The notes: a model not told the origin generated them from the sequence alone. DNA of 31,797 nucleotides from Porticoccus sp965660005 (GCF_965660005.1 NZ_CBFHYF010000019.1:1-31797); one strand, 5' to 3'. Shown: positions 8,098-16,564, counted from the first letter of the stretch. Numbers and translations: made by a program.

Positions 8098-8355
8098 ATG
8101 CCCAACGTGACAACACCAGACATTGGCGGCAAGACCCCGATCATCGAGACGGTCACAGAAGGGCAGACGTACTGGTGGTGTGCCTGCGGCAAAAGTGCCA
8201 GCCAACCGTTCTGCGACGGTTCTCACGAAGGGACCTCTTTTGAACCCACACCCTGGCAGGCTACCAGAACCGGCAAAGTGGCTTTCTGCACTTGCAAACG
8301 CACTGCCACACCACCGCTTTGTGATGGCTCCCATACACAGCTGAGCAAGGAGTAA
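8098..8355 (+). CDS. Two-domain CDGSH iron-sulfur protein
   Basis: Small cytoplasmic protein carrying two CDGSH-type [2Fe-2S] cluster sites. Each has the three-Cys one-His signature: CACGKSASQPFCDGSH in the first half and CTCKRTATPPLCDGSH in the second. It has 85 residues from the ATG at 8098. The AGGAG there is very close to that ATG, and an in-frame GTG at 8107 (82 residues) has a better-spaced ribosome site, so the first three residues are uncertain. Tandem-CDGSH bacterial proteins are known; roles in electron transfer or cluster trafficking are proposed for the family. The DUF3014 gene begins three bases after its stop, so the two are likely co-expressed. Confidence 0.88.
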   Translation: MPNVTTPDIGGKTPIIETVTEGQTYWWCACGKSASQPFCDGSHEGTSFEPTPWQATRTGKVAFCTCKRTATPPLCDGSHTQLSKE

Positions 8356-8358
8356 CGA

Positions 8359-9207
8359 ATGGAAGTTTACCCCGACGAGCGTCCGGAAAGAGAGGCCCCC
8401 GAAAATAAAGCTGTGGTTTGGATCGGTCTTGTTATTGTGCTGGCAGGTCTGGCATTGCTAAGTTACTTTTTCCTCCAGCCAGGGGATGAAACCCCTGTCA
8501 CTGTTGCTGCGCCAGAAACCGGTGCACCCGTATTGCCAACCCCGCCATCGGCCAACTCGAACCCGATAGCGGCGATAGAGGAAACCGTCGCCAAACAACC
8601 ACCGCAACCGGCAGCATCGGAACTGCCGTCACTGGACGACAGCGATGAATTCGCCCGCAAGCAACTCGCCGCGCTGACCTCCGATGGCAAGCTGAATCAG
8701 TGGTTTCCCGCCAATCACATCGTCCACCGCGCTACCAGCCTGCTGGATGGGCTCTCGCGCGGTGATGTGCTGCGCAAAATGCTCAACATCCCCACCCCAA
8801 AAGACAGTTTTTCGATCGCCCAGGAGGGGCAAAAGCGCTCGATCAGTCCGACCAACTATCAGCGCTACAACTACCTGGTCAACACCCTCGAAGCCATAGA
8901 CAACGCGCAGCTGATCAAGCTGTTTCATCTGCTTCGGCCGTTGCTTGAACAGGCCTACGGCGAGCTCGGCTACCCGCCTGAAGCTGTGGACAAGGCTGTG
9001 ATCAGTGCTCTCGACCAGGTTCTGGCCACCCCGCTCCCTCTACAACCCATCTACCTGATTCAGGATTCGGTACAGTACAAATACGCGGACCCAAAACTGG
9101 AAGCGCTGCCTGGCCTGCAAAAGCAGCTGATCCGTATGGGCCCGGAACACACCCGGCGGATTCAGGATAAAGCCAGAGCACTTCGGGGCAGTTTGCTGGC
9201 AGACTAG
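8359..9207 (+). CDS. DUF3014 family membrane-anchored protein
   Basis: Protein of unknown function, 282 residues. A charged N-terminus (residues 1-17, cytoplasmic) is followed by one membrane helix at about residues 18-40. A Pro/Ala/Thr-rich spacer runs to about residue 90, and the rest is a helical soluble domain expected in the periplasm. That domain carries the family segments WFPANHIVHR and YNYLVNTLEAID. AGGAG lies six bases before the ATG at 8359. Its position right behind the CDGSH gene suggests one transcript, but no functional link can be read from the sequence. Confidence 0.82.
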   Translation: MEVYPDERPEREAPENKAVVWIGLVIVLAGLALLSYFFLQPGDETPVTVAAPETGAPVLPTPPSANSNPIAAIEETVAKQPPQPAASELPSLDDSDEFARKQLAALTSDGKLNQWFPANHIVHRATSLLDGLSRGDVLRKMLNIPTPKDSFSIAQEGQKRSISPTNYQRYNYLVNTLEAIDNAQLIKLFHLLRPLLEQAYGELGYPPEAVDKAVISALDQVLATPLPLQPIYLIQDSVQYKYADPKLEALPGLQKQLIRMGPEHTRRIQDKARALRGSLLAD

Positions 9208-9268
9208 CCCACCAGTCGGCCATTGACCTGACGCCACTACCGGCACGATTTTTGCTGTCCAAGGATGT

Positions 9269-10846
9269 ATGGCAGACCTCAACCTCTATACTGTTCACTC
9301 ATCCAGCAGACTACAGCGCGAACCCTTATTGGAAATGCTGTTGTCCGAGCTCGATGGCATGGTCTACTGCTGCCGACAGGACGAGCACTGGACCATGGAC
9401 TTTGTCAGCGAGGGCTGCCTGAAACTCACCGGCTACCCGGCAAGAGACCTGTTGCTCAACAGCCGGATTTCCTATGAGGAAATCACGCACATCGATGATC
9501 GCAAACGGGTGCGAAACGCGATCGACCATGCACTAAAAAAAGGCATTTCCATCAATGTCGAATACCGTATCTACCATGCGGATGGCAGTGTGCGCTGGGT
9601 CTGGGAGAGGGGTCAGGGTGTATCCATGGATGGCTACCCAGGTGCACTGCACGGCTTTATTCAGGATATTACCCAACGCCACGCGAATGAAGAAGCCATG
9701 GTTGAGGCCGAGCATCGCTATCGAAGCATCTTTGAAAATGCGATTGAGGGTATTTTTCAGACCACAACCGATGGCTACTATCTAAACGTCAATCCGGCAC
9801 TGGCAACGATTTACGGTTACGAAACAACCGCTGAATTGCAGCAGGCACTGAAGGATATCAGCCAGCAGTTGTATGTCGATCCCGGCAGGCGGGCAGAATT
9901 TGTACAACTCATGCAAAGTAACGGCGGTGTCAAAAGTTTTGAGTCACAGGTGTACAGAAAAGACGGCTCTGTGATCTGGATTTCGGAAAATGCGCGCACG
10001 GTATATGGGCCGGACCAGCGCCTGCTGTATTTCGAAGGTTCGGTGGAAGATATTACCGAGCGGAAATACTATGAACAGCGCATTTCTCATCAGGCCACCC
10101 ACGACAGCCTGACCGACTTGCCCAACCGGCTTTTACTGCTCGACCGATTACAGCAACTGACAAAAAATGGCCGACGGGGTAACAGCGAGCTGGCCGTGGT
10201 ATTGCTCGATCTGGACCTGTTCAAAAATGTCAACGACAGTCTCGGTCATGCCGCGGGTGATCGCCTGATCGAGGCGATTGCCGACCGGTTGCGCAAATGC
10301 ATTCGCGATGGTGATACGGTGGCGCGTATCGGCGGTGACGAATTTGTGCTGCTACTGGCCTATCCCCCTGACAATACCGACCACAAGGCGAGCACAAACC
10401 CCCTGTCACATCTGGTCAAACGCATACTCGACATCGTGCAGGCACCCTGCCGTGTTGCGAACCGGGATATCGAGGTGTCCTGCAGTGTCGGCATCAGCGC
10501 GGCAACGCCCATGATCGGCCGCGATATGACTCTTGAGAGTGAGCATCAGTCCCCGGGCAGGGCACTGATGCAATTTGCGGATTATTTTGCCCTGCTACAG
10601 GGTCGGGAAGTGACCATCCTGCGGCCAAGGCAGACCGCCCTGAGTGGCGTCTATGATCCCGCGGTCCGGCAACTGCAGCTCACCGGCGAGGCCACTGACA
10701 GTGACACCCGCGAAGCACTGGCCCATGCGCTACTGCCCTCCTGGCTGTACCGGCAACAACGCTATGATATGCCACAACAGCCGCTGGTGTTGAAGACCAC
10801 GGGTGCTGGTAAAGAGAACGGGGAAATACTGACCAGTGGTAGCTGA
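9269..10846 (+). CDS. PAS-PAS-GGDEF signalling protein, probable diguanylate cyclase
   Basis: 525-residue soluble protein. Two PAS domains lie at about residues 20-135 and 145-270, each ending in a PAC-like segment (GFIQDITQR; GSVEDITER). A GGDEF domain starts at HDSLTDLPNR near residue 285. The signature is intact (G355-F359), and an RxxD inhibitory site (R346-D349) sits exactly five residues before it. c-di-GMP synthesis from GTP is therefore plausible. The last part of the GGDEF domain is unusual: after SCSVGIS the normal ADxAMYxAKxxGRN segment is replaced by a poorly matching FADYFALLQGREV. About 90 further residues match nothing I recognise, and no EAL domain follows. Activity is therefore less certain than domain content suggests. 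No membrane helix is visible. Confidence 0.87.
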   Translation: MADLNLYTVHSSSRLQREPLLEMLLSELDGMVYCCRQDEHWTMDFVSEGCLKLTGYPARDLLLNSRISYEEITHIDDRKRVRNAIDHALKKGISINVEYRIYHADGSVRWVWERGQGVSMDGYPGALHGFIQDITQRHANEEAMVEAEHRYRSIFENAIEGIFQTTTDGYYLNVNPALATIYGYETTAELQQALKDISQQLYVDPGRRAEFVQLMQSNGGVKSFESQVYRKDGSVIWISENARTVYGPDQRLLYFEGSVEDITERKYYEQRISHQATHDSLTDLPNRLLLLDRLQQLTKNGRRGNSELAVVLLDLDLFKNVNDSLGHAAGDRLIEAIADRLRKCIRDGDTVARIGGDEFVLLLAYPPDNTDHKASTNPLSHLVKRILDIVQAPCRVANRDIEVSCSVGISAATPMIGRDMTLESEHQSPGRALMQFADYFALLQGREVTILRPRQTALSGVYDPAVRQLQLTGEATDSDTREALAHALLPSWLYRQQRYDMPQQPLVLKTTGAGKENGEILTSGS

Positions 10847-10892
10847 AGGTCAGGGGGTACCGGACGGTCATCGGCCAGCTGGGAAATCGGTA

Positions 10893-11528
10893 TCAAAAGC
10901 CCAGTGTGTGGCCCCAGTCTTCCATGTCGAGAAAACCGTGGACCTGCAACTTGTTTTCCGGGCCATGACTGAAGAACAGGGAGGTGCCGTATTCAGGGGT
11001 TTCACTGGCATATCCCAGAGACTTCTCAAAGCTGTCGATACAACTGCTGTGGGTCACCAGAATCAGGTTTTTGCCCGGCGTCTTTTTTGCCAGCGCATCC
11101 TTGAAGATGGTTTTCTTACACTTGAACAGCCAGTCCTGATCAAAACCGCGATCGCCAAACACAATACCCTCGGTCTCGGCAGCGCGGGGCAACGGGCTGT
11201 TGTAGACCTCGGTGTTAAGCAACCCGAGTCGGTAAAAGTCCTCTGCCAGCGCCTCGCCCTCATCAACGGATCGTGCTGTAATCCCGTCGGCACCTGTCAG
11301 GCAAGGCGAATCCCCGCGGTCACAACGCTCCAGATGCCGAACCAACACAATCACTTCGCCCTTCTGCCATTGCGCTCTGAGGGTGGGGACTTCGTGGCGG
11401 TTCTCTTCCGACAGGTCGCCAATCGCAGGGGCCTCAAAGACAATAACAGCCAAAGCGATCACGACCAGAGCCGGAACCGCGCCAAGCCATCCGCGCCGGT
11501 TAGTGGCAATTGGGGCATCTGTATTCAT
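10893..11528 (-). CDS. Ais/PmrG-like histidine phosphatase, membrane anchored
   Basis: Histidine-phosphatase-superfamily protein of 211 residues. An N-terminal membrane helix (about residues 14-32) would place the catalytic domain in the periplasm. The phosphate-binding motif is RHLERCD (R64, H65), close to the RHAERCD of Ais, the lipopolysaccharide core heptose(II)-phosphate phosphatase. The second arginine is R115 and the second histidine H160, in VTHSSC. By resemblance it may dephosphorylate an envelope sugar phosphate, but the substrate is inferred. It stands alone, converging on the GGDEF gene with a 46-base gap; no polymyxin-resistance genes are nearby. Confidence 0.8.
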   Translation of the reverse strand: MNTDAPIATNRRGWLGAVPALVVIALAVIVFEAPAIGDLSEENRHEVPTLRAQWQKGEVIVLVRHLERCDRGDSPCLTGADGITARSVDEGEALAEDFYRLGLLNTEVYNSPLPRAAETEGIVFGDRGFDQDWLFKCKKTIFKDALAKKTPGKNLILVTHSSCIDSFEKSLGYASETPEYGTSLFFSHGPENKLQVHGFLDMEDWGHTLGF

Positions 11529-11644
11529 ATCGGTATCCGCTGAACATTGGTGGATTTCTTAAGGATGCACCGACCGTAACAGATTTATTGTGCCATTTGT
11601 ATGACAACGAGAAGACGCCCTCAAAGCAAGCCAGGGCAAATCGT

Positions 11645-12184
11645 TTACCCCAGTAACACCTTAAAACCGATTAAAATCAGTATCACGCCACCAAAAAGCT
11701 CCGCTTTGCTCTCCAGCCAGGTACCACTTTTGATACCCACAAAAACCCCGAGCACGCTGAACAGAAAGGTGGTCGCACCAATGATGAAACAGGCGAGTAG
11801 CGGCCCTACATCCAGTAAGGTCAGGGCAAAGCCGGCGGCCATGGCATCAATGCTGGTGGCAATAGCCAGAATCAGCATTACCCGATGGGTGATCTTGGTA
11901 ATATCCTCCTCAATACCTTCGGCAAAGGATTCGTAAATCATCTTGCCGCCAATCAACAGCAGCAGAAAAAATGCCACCCAGGGAGCAAAGGCCTCGATCC
12001 AGCCCAACACGCCCCTGCCACCCAAATAGCCGATCATCGGCATCAGCGCCTGGAAAATACCGAAATAGGCGCCGGCCATCAATGCCAGCGCGATGGCTTT
12101 GCCCCTGTGCTTTGAACCAAGACCAATGGACACAGCAAACGCATCCATACTCAAGGCAACGGCAAGGAACAGGACTTCAATCAT
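11645..12184 (-). CDS. mntP: Manganese efflux pump MntP
   Basis: Inner-membrane Mn(II) exporter, 179 residues from the ATG at 12184. That start is chosen because GGGGAG lies nine bases upstream; the in-frame TTG at 12193 would abut the ribosome site. Six hydrophobic helices form two repeats of three. Each repeat carries the family's acidic motif: SMDAFAVS (D14) and TSIDAMAAG (D113). The gene is usually induced by manganese through MntR or a yybP-ykoY riboswitch; neither was recognised in the short leader. It diverges from sirB2. Confidence 0.93.
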   Translation of the reverse strand: MIEVLFLAVALSMDAFAVSIGLGSKHRGKAIALALMAGAYFGIFQALMPMIGYLGGRGVLGWIEAFAPWVAFFLLLLIGGKMIYESFAEGIEEDITKITHRVMLILAIATSIDAMAAGFALTLLDVGPLLACFIIGATTFLFSVLGVFVGIKSGTWLESKAELFGGVILILIGFKVLLG

Positions 12185-12304
12185 GTCAAACAACTCCCCG
12201 GGATTCAGATGGGCCCAGCGGCATGAAGCACTGAACGAGTAGTCGGATAATCCGGCCAGACAGGTTAATATTCAGGGGTTAAACCTCACTACTAGAATAA
12301 TATT

Positions 12305-12676
12305 ATGTATCTGATTCTGAAAAACACCCACGTCGCGCTCGCCCTGCTCAACATCACCCTGTTTGTTGTCCGGGCCGTCTGGTCGGTCAATGCATCACCA
12401 CAACTGCAACAAACGTGGGCCAGAATCGTGCCGCATATTATCGATACCCTGCTGCTGGCTTCCGCGGTATATCTGATGATTGCCAGCCAGCAATATCCGT
12501 TTGCCGACAACTGGCTGACCGCCAAACTGGTCGCCCTGCTCGTCTATATCGGATTGGGAACCTGTGCCATCAAACGCGGCCGAACTGCGGGTAGCCGGTT
12601 GTTGTTCAGCCTGATGTCCGTGACAGTTTTCTGCTATATTTTTGCCGTGGCAGTGACTCATTCACCCTCACTGTAA
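12305..12676 (+). CDS. SirB2 family integral membrane protein
   Basis: Inner-membrane protein of 123 residues with about four hydrophobic helices. The family landmarks RIVPHIIDTLLL and WLTAKLVALLVYI are clear. SirB2 was named from an invasion-gene regulation screen, but the molecular function of the family is not established. The only promoter room is the 120-base gap shared with mntP, and there is no strong ribosome site just before the ATG. A TAGAAT at 12293-12298 could act as a -10, which would give an almost leaderless message; this is speculative. Confidence 0.83.
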   Translation: MYLILKNTHVALALLNITLFVVRAVWSVNASPQLQQTWARIVPHIIDTLLLASAVYLMIASQQYPFADNWLTAKLVALLVYIGLGTCAIKRGRTAGSRLLFSLMSVTVFCYIFAVAVTHSPSL

Positions 12677-12717
12677 AAACACACAGACCTAGGGCGGGGC
12701 TTTGCAGCCCTGTGTTT
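12677..12717. terminator. Imperfect hairpin between convergent sirB2 and dcd
   Basis: AAACACA (12677-12683) pairs with TGTGTTT (12711-12717). Inside it, GGGCT (12698-12702, allowing small shifts) can pair with AGCCC across a TTGC loop. It lies exactly between two convergent stops, so it may end transcription in both directions. The T-runs are short, so strength is doubtful. Confidence 0.42.
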
Positions 12718-12718
12718 G

Positions 12719-13291
12719 TCAGGCCTTCGGCAAGGTAACCCCGCGTTGCCCCTGGTATTTGCCACCCCGATCCGCATAGGAGGTTTCACAGGCCTCATCG
12801 GATTCAAAAAACAGCATCTGTGCAACACCTTCATTGGCATAGATTTTTGCCGGCAGGCTGGTGGTGTTGGAAAATTCCAGCGTCACGTGCCCCTCCCACT
12901 CCGGTTCCAGCGGGGTGACATTGACAATAATGCCACAACGGGCATAGGTGGATTTTCCGAGACAAATGGTCAGCACATTGCGTGGTATGCGGAAGTATTC
13001 GATGGTGCGGGCGAGAGCAAAGGAATTGGGCGGGATAATGCAGGAATCCCCTTTTACATCCACAAAGGCATCGGAATCAAAGTTCTTCGGATCAACTATT
13101 TTGGAATAGACGTTAGTGAAAATCTTGAAATCATCGGCACAGCGCACGTCGTAGCCATAGCTCGATACCCCGTAGGAAATCACTTTCTGGCCATTGGGAT
13201 CGGGTTGTCGAACCTGCGTCCCCTGAAACGGCTCGATCATGCCGTGCTCTTTGGACATACGGGTAATCCACTTGTCGGATTTGATGCTCAT
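12719..13291 (-). CDS. dcd: dCTP deaminase
   Basis: Cytosolic enzyme converting dCTP to dUTP, the main source of dUMP for thymidylate in many gammaproteobacteria. The 190-residue length is usual. The phosphate-binding segment GKSTYARCGI is at about residues 112-121. The catalytic glutamate is E139, in GHVTLEFSN. The C-terminal GGKYQGQRG segment closes over the triphosphate. It is co-oriented with mrp and 143 bases downstream of it; that gap holds no gene I can support. The dcd-mrp-metG order matches Pseudomonas-type genomes. Confidence 0.96.
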   Translation of the reverse strand: MSIKSDKWITRMSKEHGMIEPFQGTQVRQPDPNGQKVISYGVSSYGYDVRCADDFKIFTNVYSKIVDPKNFDSDAFVDVKGDSCIIPPNSFALARTIEYFRIPRNVLTICLGKSTYARCGIIVNVTPLEPEWEGHVTLEFSNTTSLPAKIYANEGVAQMLFFESDEACETSYADRGGKYQGQRGVTLPKA

Positions 13292-13434
13292 AATGTGATG
13301 CTCTCAGGTATAGCCAGCGACTCAGGGGTTCACAGACAACCACCAGAGAACCAGCTGTTGCGTGCCCGAAAGGGGGCCATGATACCGGTTTGGATCAAGC
13401 CGTCAAAGTCCTAAAAAGTGCGACCCCAAACAGG

Positions 13435-14262
13435 CTATTCAATCGTGATTTGTGGGCCCCCAGACCTGTCAGCCACCGCCAGAAGCGCTGCGATACGCGC
13501 TGCGATCTGGCCATAATTCACTGCCGCCAAACCTTCCGGCTGCGCAATCACCGAGGGTCTGCCACCATCGACCTGCTCGCGAATCAGGCGATCCAGCGGC
13601 AGGGAACCCAGCACCTCGGTATGGTACTGCTCGGCAACCTGCTGGCCACCGCCCTCACCAAAAATGTGCTCCTCATGGCCGCACTGGCTGCAACGATGCA
13701 TCGCCATATTTTCCACGATACCCAATACCGGAATCTTTACCTTGCTAAACATTTCAATCGCCTTGCGGGCATCCAGCAAGGCAATATCCTGTGGTGTGGT
13801 GACGATCACTGCACCCGCCATACTGGCCTTCTGGGCCAAGGTCAACTGGATATCACCGGTCCCCGGTGGCATATCCACTATCAGGTAGTCCAGTGTCCCC
13901 CAACGGGTCTGATTGAGCATCTGCATCAGCGCACTGGTCGCCATCGGCCCGCGCCAGACCATGGGTGTCTGTTCGGTGACCAGGTAGCCCATGGACATGG
14001 ACACAATGCCGTGGGCCGGCACCGGCACAAAGTATTTCCCCTCTTCTACCCGGGGCCGCGTGCCATCGGGCACACCGAGCATCATCGGCACACTGGGGCC
14101 GTAGATATCCGCGTCCAGAATACCGACTTTGGCGCCCTGGGCCGCCAGTGCCAGCGCCAGATTCACCGCCGTGGTGGATTTGCCGACGCCACCCTTGCCG
14201 GATGCCACACCAATAATATGTTTTACCTCTGCCAGGCCGTCCTGAACAGTTACATCGACCAT
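13435..14262 (-). CDS. mrp: Iron-sulfur cluster carrier ApbC/Mrp
   Basis: Cytosolic P-loop ATPase of the Mrp/NBP35 family that carries and delivers [4Fe-4S] clusters to apoproteins. It has 275 residues. The deviant Walker A is GKGGVGKST (residues 22-30). The cluster-bridging CxxC is C191/C194, in HRCSQCG. DADIYGPSVP and DMPPGTGD are family signatures. It lacks the N-terminal MIP18/DUF59 domain of the longer E. coli Mrp, so it is the short ApbC form, common in the family. It diverges from metG as in E. coli. Confidence 0.94.
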   Translation of the reverse strand: MVDVTVQDGLAEVKHIIGVASGKGGVGKSTTAVNLALALAAQGAKVGILDADIYGPSVPMMLGVPDGTRPRVEEGKYFVPVPAHGIVSMSMGYLVTEQTPMVWRGPMATSALMQMLNQTRWGTLDYLIVDMPPGTGDIQLTLAQKASMAGAVIVTTPQDIALLDARKAIEMFSKVKIPVLGIVENMAMHRCSQCGHEEHIFGEGGGQQVAEQYHTEVLGSLPLDRLIREQVDGGRPSVIAQPEGLAAVNYGQIAARIAALLAVADRSGGPQITIE

Positions 14263-14283
14263 ATGAGATCCCCCTGACTACGG

Positions 14284-14312
14284 ATGAAAAAACGGGTCAA
14301 AACCGTTATAGT
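14284..14312 (+). promoter_or_regulatory. Candidate sigma70 promoter for metG
   Basis: ATGAAA (14284-14289) and TATAGT (14307-14312) are 17 bases apart and match four and five of the six consensus bases. They would give a leader of about 70 bases before metG. A small inverted repeat, AACGG (14291-14295) and CCGTT (14303-14307), lies in the spacer and touches the -10. Pattern match only. Confidence 0.4.
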
Positions 14313-14390
14313 TGCGCCCCTCTAACAGCATTCGATGACAACCGCTATTGACCGCGTCGATTCCCAACGCCAACCACAGCAGCTTCCAAC

Positions 14391-16412
14391 ATGACTGAAC
14401 GCCGAAAAATTCTTGTCACCAGCGCCCTGCCCTATGCCAATGGTTCAATCCATCTGGGACATCTGGTGGAATACATCCAGACGGATATCTGGGTTCGTTT
14501 CCAGAAAATGCGCGGCCATGAATGTTACTACGTCTGCGCCGATGATGCGCACGGCACCGCCATCATGCTCAAGGCAGAACAGCTCGGCATCAGCCCGGAA
14601 GCACTCATCGACCAGGTACGGGAAGAACACCAGCGGGATTTTGCAGCATTTCTGATTGAATTTGACAACTACCACTCCACCCACTCTGCGGAGAACCGCG
14701 AGCTGTCATCACTGATTTATTCCCGCCTGCGGGACAACGGTCATATTGCCACACGGGAAATCACCCAGGCCTATGATCCGGAAAAACATCTGTTTCTGGC
14801 GGATCGCTATATCAAGGGCACCTGTCCCAAATGCAGAACTGACGACCAGTACGGCGATAACTGCGAAGCCTGCGGAGCCACCTATGCGCCCACGGACCTG
14901 ATCAACCCGGTCTCGGTCATCTCCGGAGCCACACCGGTGGAGAAGGTCTCCACGCACTATTTCTTCAAGTTGCCGGAATTCACCGACTTTCTCAAAGCCT
15001 GGACCCGTGCCGGCCATGTGCAGGAAGAGGTGGCCAACAAGCTCGGAGAATGGCTCGAGGGCGGTCTGCACGAGTGGGATATCAGCCGCGATGCCCCCTA
15101 TTTCGGCTTCGAAATCCCCGATGCACCGGGCAAATACTTCTATGTCTGGCTGGATGCGCCGATCGGCTACATGGCCAGCTTCAAGCATCTCTGCGAGCGG
15201 GAAGGCATCGATTTCGACGCCTTCTGGAGCGAACAGGCCGAGAGCGAGCTGTACCACTTTATCGGCAAGGATATTGTCAATTTTCACGCCCTGTTCTGGC
15301 CGGCCATGCTCAGCAGCGCAGGGTTCCGCACCCCATCGGCTATCTGCGTACATGGCTTTTTGACGGTGAACGGCAAGAAAATGTCGAAGTCCCGAGGCAC
15401 CTTTATCAATGCCCGCAGCTATCTGGACAATCTCAATCCCGAATATCTGCGCTATTATTTTGCCGCCAAGCTCTCTTCGGGTGTCGATGATCTGGACCTG
15501 AATCTGGACGACTTCATCCAGCGGGTCAACAGCGATCTGGTGGGCAAAGTGGTCAACATTGCCAGTCGCTGCGCCAAATTTGTCAACAAGGGTAACGATG
15601 GCGTATTGGCGGCCAGTATTGCCGATGAAGCCCTGTGGCATCGTGTCTCCGCAGCTGCCGACAGTATTGCCGACTACTACGAGCAGCGGGAATTCGGCAA
15701 AGCGATCCGCGAAATCATGTCACTCGCCGATGCGGCCAACGAATATATTGCCGCGAAAGCACCCTGGCAGCTGGCAAAGGAAGAAGTCCGCGAACAAGAG
15801 GTGCAGGACATCTGCTCTCTCGGTATCAACCTGTTCCGCGCCCTGATGATTTACCTGAAGCCAGTGCTGCCTGCGATGGCCGCAGAGGCAGAGGCATTCC
15901 TCAACAGCCCGTTGGACTGGCCCACCAAAATCGAACCGCTGCTGAACCACCGCATCGACAATTTCAAACCGTTGATGCAGCGGGTAGACCCGGACAGGGT
16001 GGCCGCTATGCTGGAAGCCAGCAAGGAAGCACTGGCGGAAACCACAACAACCCCACTCTCGGAACCATTGATCGACGAGCCACTGGCTGCGGAAATCGGC
16101 TTCGAGGATTTTATCAAGGTGGATCTGCGTGTGGCGCGCATTGTGGCGGCAAAAGCGGTAGAGGGTGCCGACAAACTGCTGCAACTGACACTGGATATCG
16201 GCGGCGAGACCCGCACGGTATTTTCCGGGATCAAGTCCTCCTATCAGCCAGAACATCTGGAAGGCAGGCTGACCGTGCTGGTGGCCAATCTGGCACCCCG
16301 AAAAATGCGCTTTGGTCTGTCGGAAGGGATGGTACTCGCGGCCGGGGACAAACAGGGTATCTATTTGTTGTCTCCCGATAGTGGCGCGCAACCCGGGCAG
16401 CGAATCGTCTGA
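14391..16412 (+). CDS. metG: Methionyl-tRNA synthetase
   Basis: Class I aminoacyl-tRNA synthetase that charges tRNA-Met, 673 residues. The HIGH-type signature is H21-H24 (HLGH). The zinc knuckle has four cysteines (C145, C148, C158, C161). The KMSKS loop is at residues 330-334. The anticodon-binding helical domain follows to about residue 540. A C-terminal tRNA-binding/dimerisation domain (EMAP-II-like) begins near FEDFIKVDLRVARI, so this is the full-length dimeric form as in E. coli. It diverges from mrp and precedes the rsx operon. Confidence 0.98.
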   Translation: MTERRKILVTSALPYANGSIHLGHLVEYIQTDIWVRFQKMRGHECYYVCADDAHGTAIMLKAEQLGISPEALIDQVREEHQRDFAAFLIEFDNYHSTHSAENRELSSLIYSRLRDNGHIATREITQAYDPEKHLFLADRYIKGTCPKCRTDDQYGDNCEACGATYAPTDLINPVSVISGATPVEKVSTHYFFKLPEFTDFLKAWTRAGHVQEEVANKLGEWLEGGLHEWDISRDAPYFGFEIPDAPGKYFYVWLDAPIGYMASFKHLCEREGIDFDAFWSEQAESELYHFIGKDIVNFHALFWPAMLSSAGFRTPSAICVHGFLTVNGKKMSKSRGTFINARSYLDNLNPEYLRYYFAAKLSSGVDDLDLNLDDFIQRVNSDLVGKVVNIASRCAKFVNKGNDGVLAASIADEALWHRVSAAADSIADYYEQREFGKAIREIMSLADAANEYIAAKAPWQLAKEEVREQEVQDICSLGINLFRALMIYLKPVLPAMAAEAEAFLNSPLDWPTKIEPLLNHRIDNFKPLMQRVDPDRVAAMLEASKEALAETTTTPLSEPLIDEPLAAEIGFEDFIKVDLRVARIVAAKAVEGADKLLQLTLDIGGETRTVFSGIKSSYQPEHLEGRLTVLVANLAPRKMRFGLSEGMVLAAGDKQGIYLLSPDSGAQPGQRIV

Positions 16413-16417
16413 ACAAC

Positions 16418-16434
16418 CGGCAGCGATACTGCCG
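16418..16434 (+). terminator. Short hairpin after metG
   Basis: CGGCAG and CTGCCG form a six-base perfect stem with a five-base loop, five bases after the metG stop. No T-run follows, so it is at best a weak or factor-assisted terminator. Confidence 0.25.
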
Positions 16435-16490
16435 TATCACTAAACGCTATACCTTATGGCCAAATAAACTAACCAGCTTGTGTTTTATGC

Positions 16491-16525
16491 TTATTAGTCA
16501 GCAATACAGCCCGTTATAATGGCTG
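16491..16525 (+). promoter_or_regulatory. Candidate promoter of the rsx operon with flanking inverted repeat
   Basis: A perfect TATAAT (16515-16520) with a weak -35 TTATTA (16491-16496, 18-base spacer) lies about 45 bases before rsxA. CAGCC (16508-16512) and GGCTG (16521-16525) form an inverted repeat tightly around the -10. That arrangement could be an operator, but the arms are only five bases and may be chance. Confidence 0.45.
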
Positions 16526-16564
16526 AAGTTACATCAGCTCCCTTTACAAGCGAGACAGGACGAA

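Noticed and set aside
10490..10640. Frameshift as the cause of the odd GGDEF C-terminal region
   Set aside because: The other forward frames do not restore an ADxAMYxAK-type segment, and the used frame stays open for another ~90 codons.
10836..11543. Plus-strand open frame of 235 residues opposite the Ais-like phosphatase
   Set aside because: No domain features and no ribosome site; the minus-strand gene has both catalytic histidines and a membrane anchor.
12185..12304. Possible yybP-ykoY manganese riboswitch before mntP, suggested by GGGGAG near the start
   Set aside because: The GGGGAG sits only nine bases before the ATG and works as a ribosome site. The required paired stems after it would lie inside the coding sequence, and the leader shows no other conserved element.
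13292..13434. Small gene or RNA in the dcd-mrp gap
   Set aside because: No open frame with a ribosome site and no convincing hairpin; it is probably just spacer or a dcd leader.
13390..14277. Plus-strand open frame of 295 residues opposite mrp
   Set aside because: Antisense shadow rich in His/Arg/Gln with no family features; mrp on the other strand has all its motifs.
14709..15641. Long open frame on the minus strand inside metG (310 residues)
   Set aside because: It lies wholly opposite a full-length, unmistakable MetG, has no recognisable domain, and is the usual shadow of GC-rich coding DNA.
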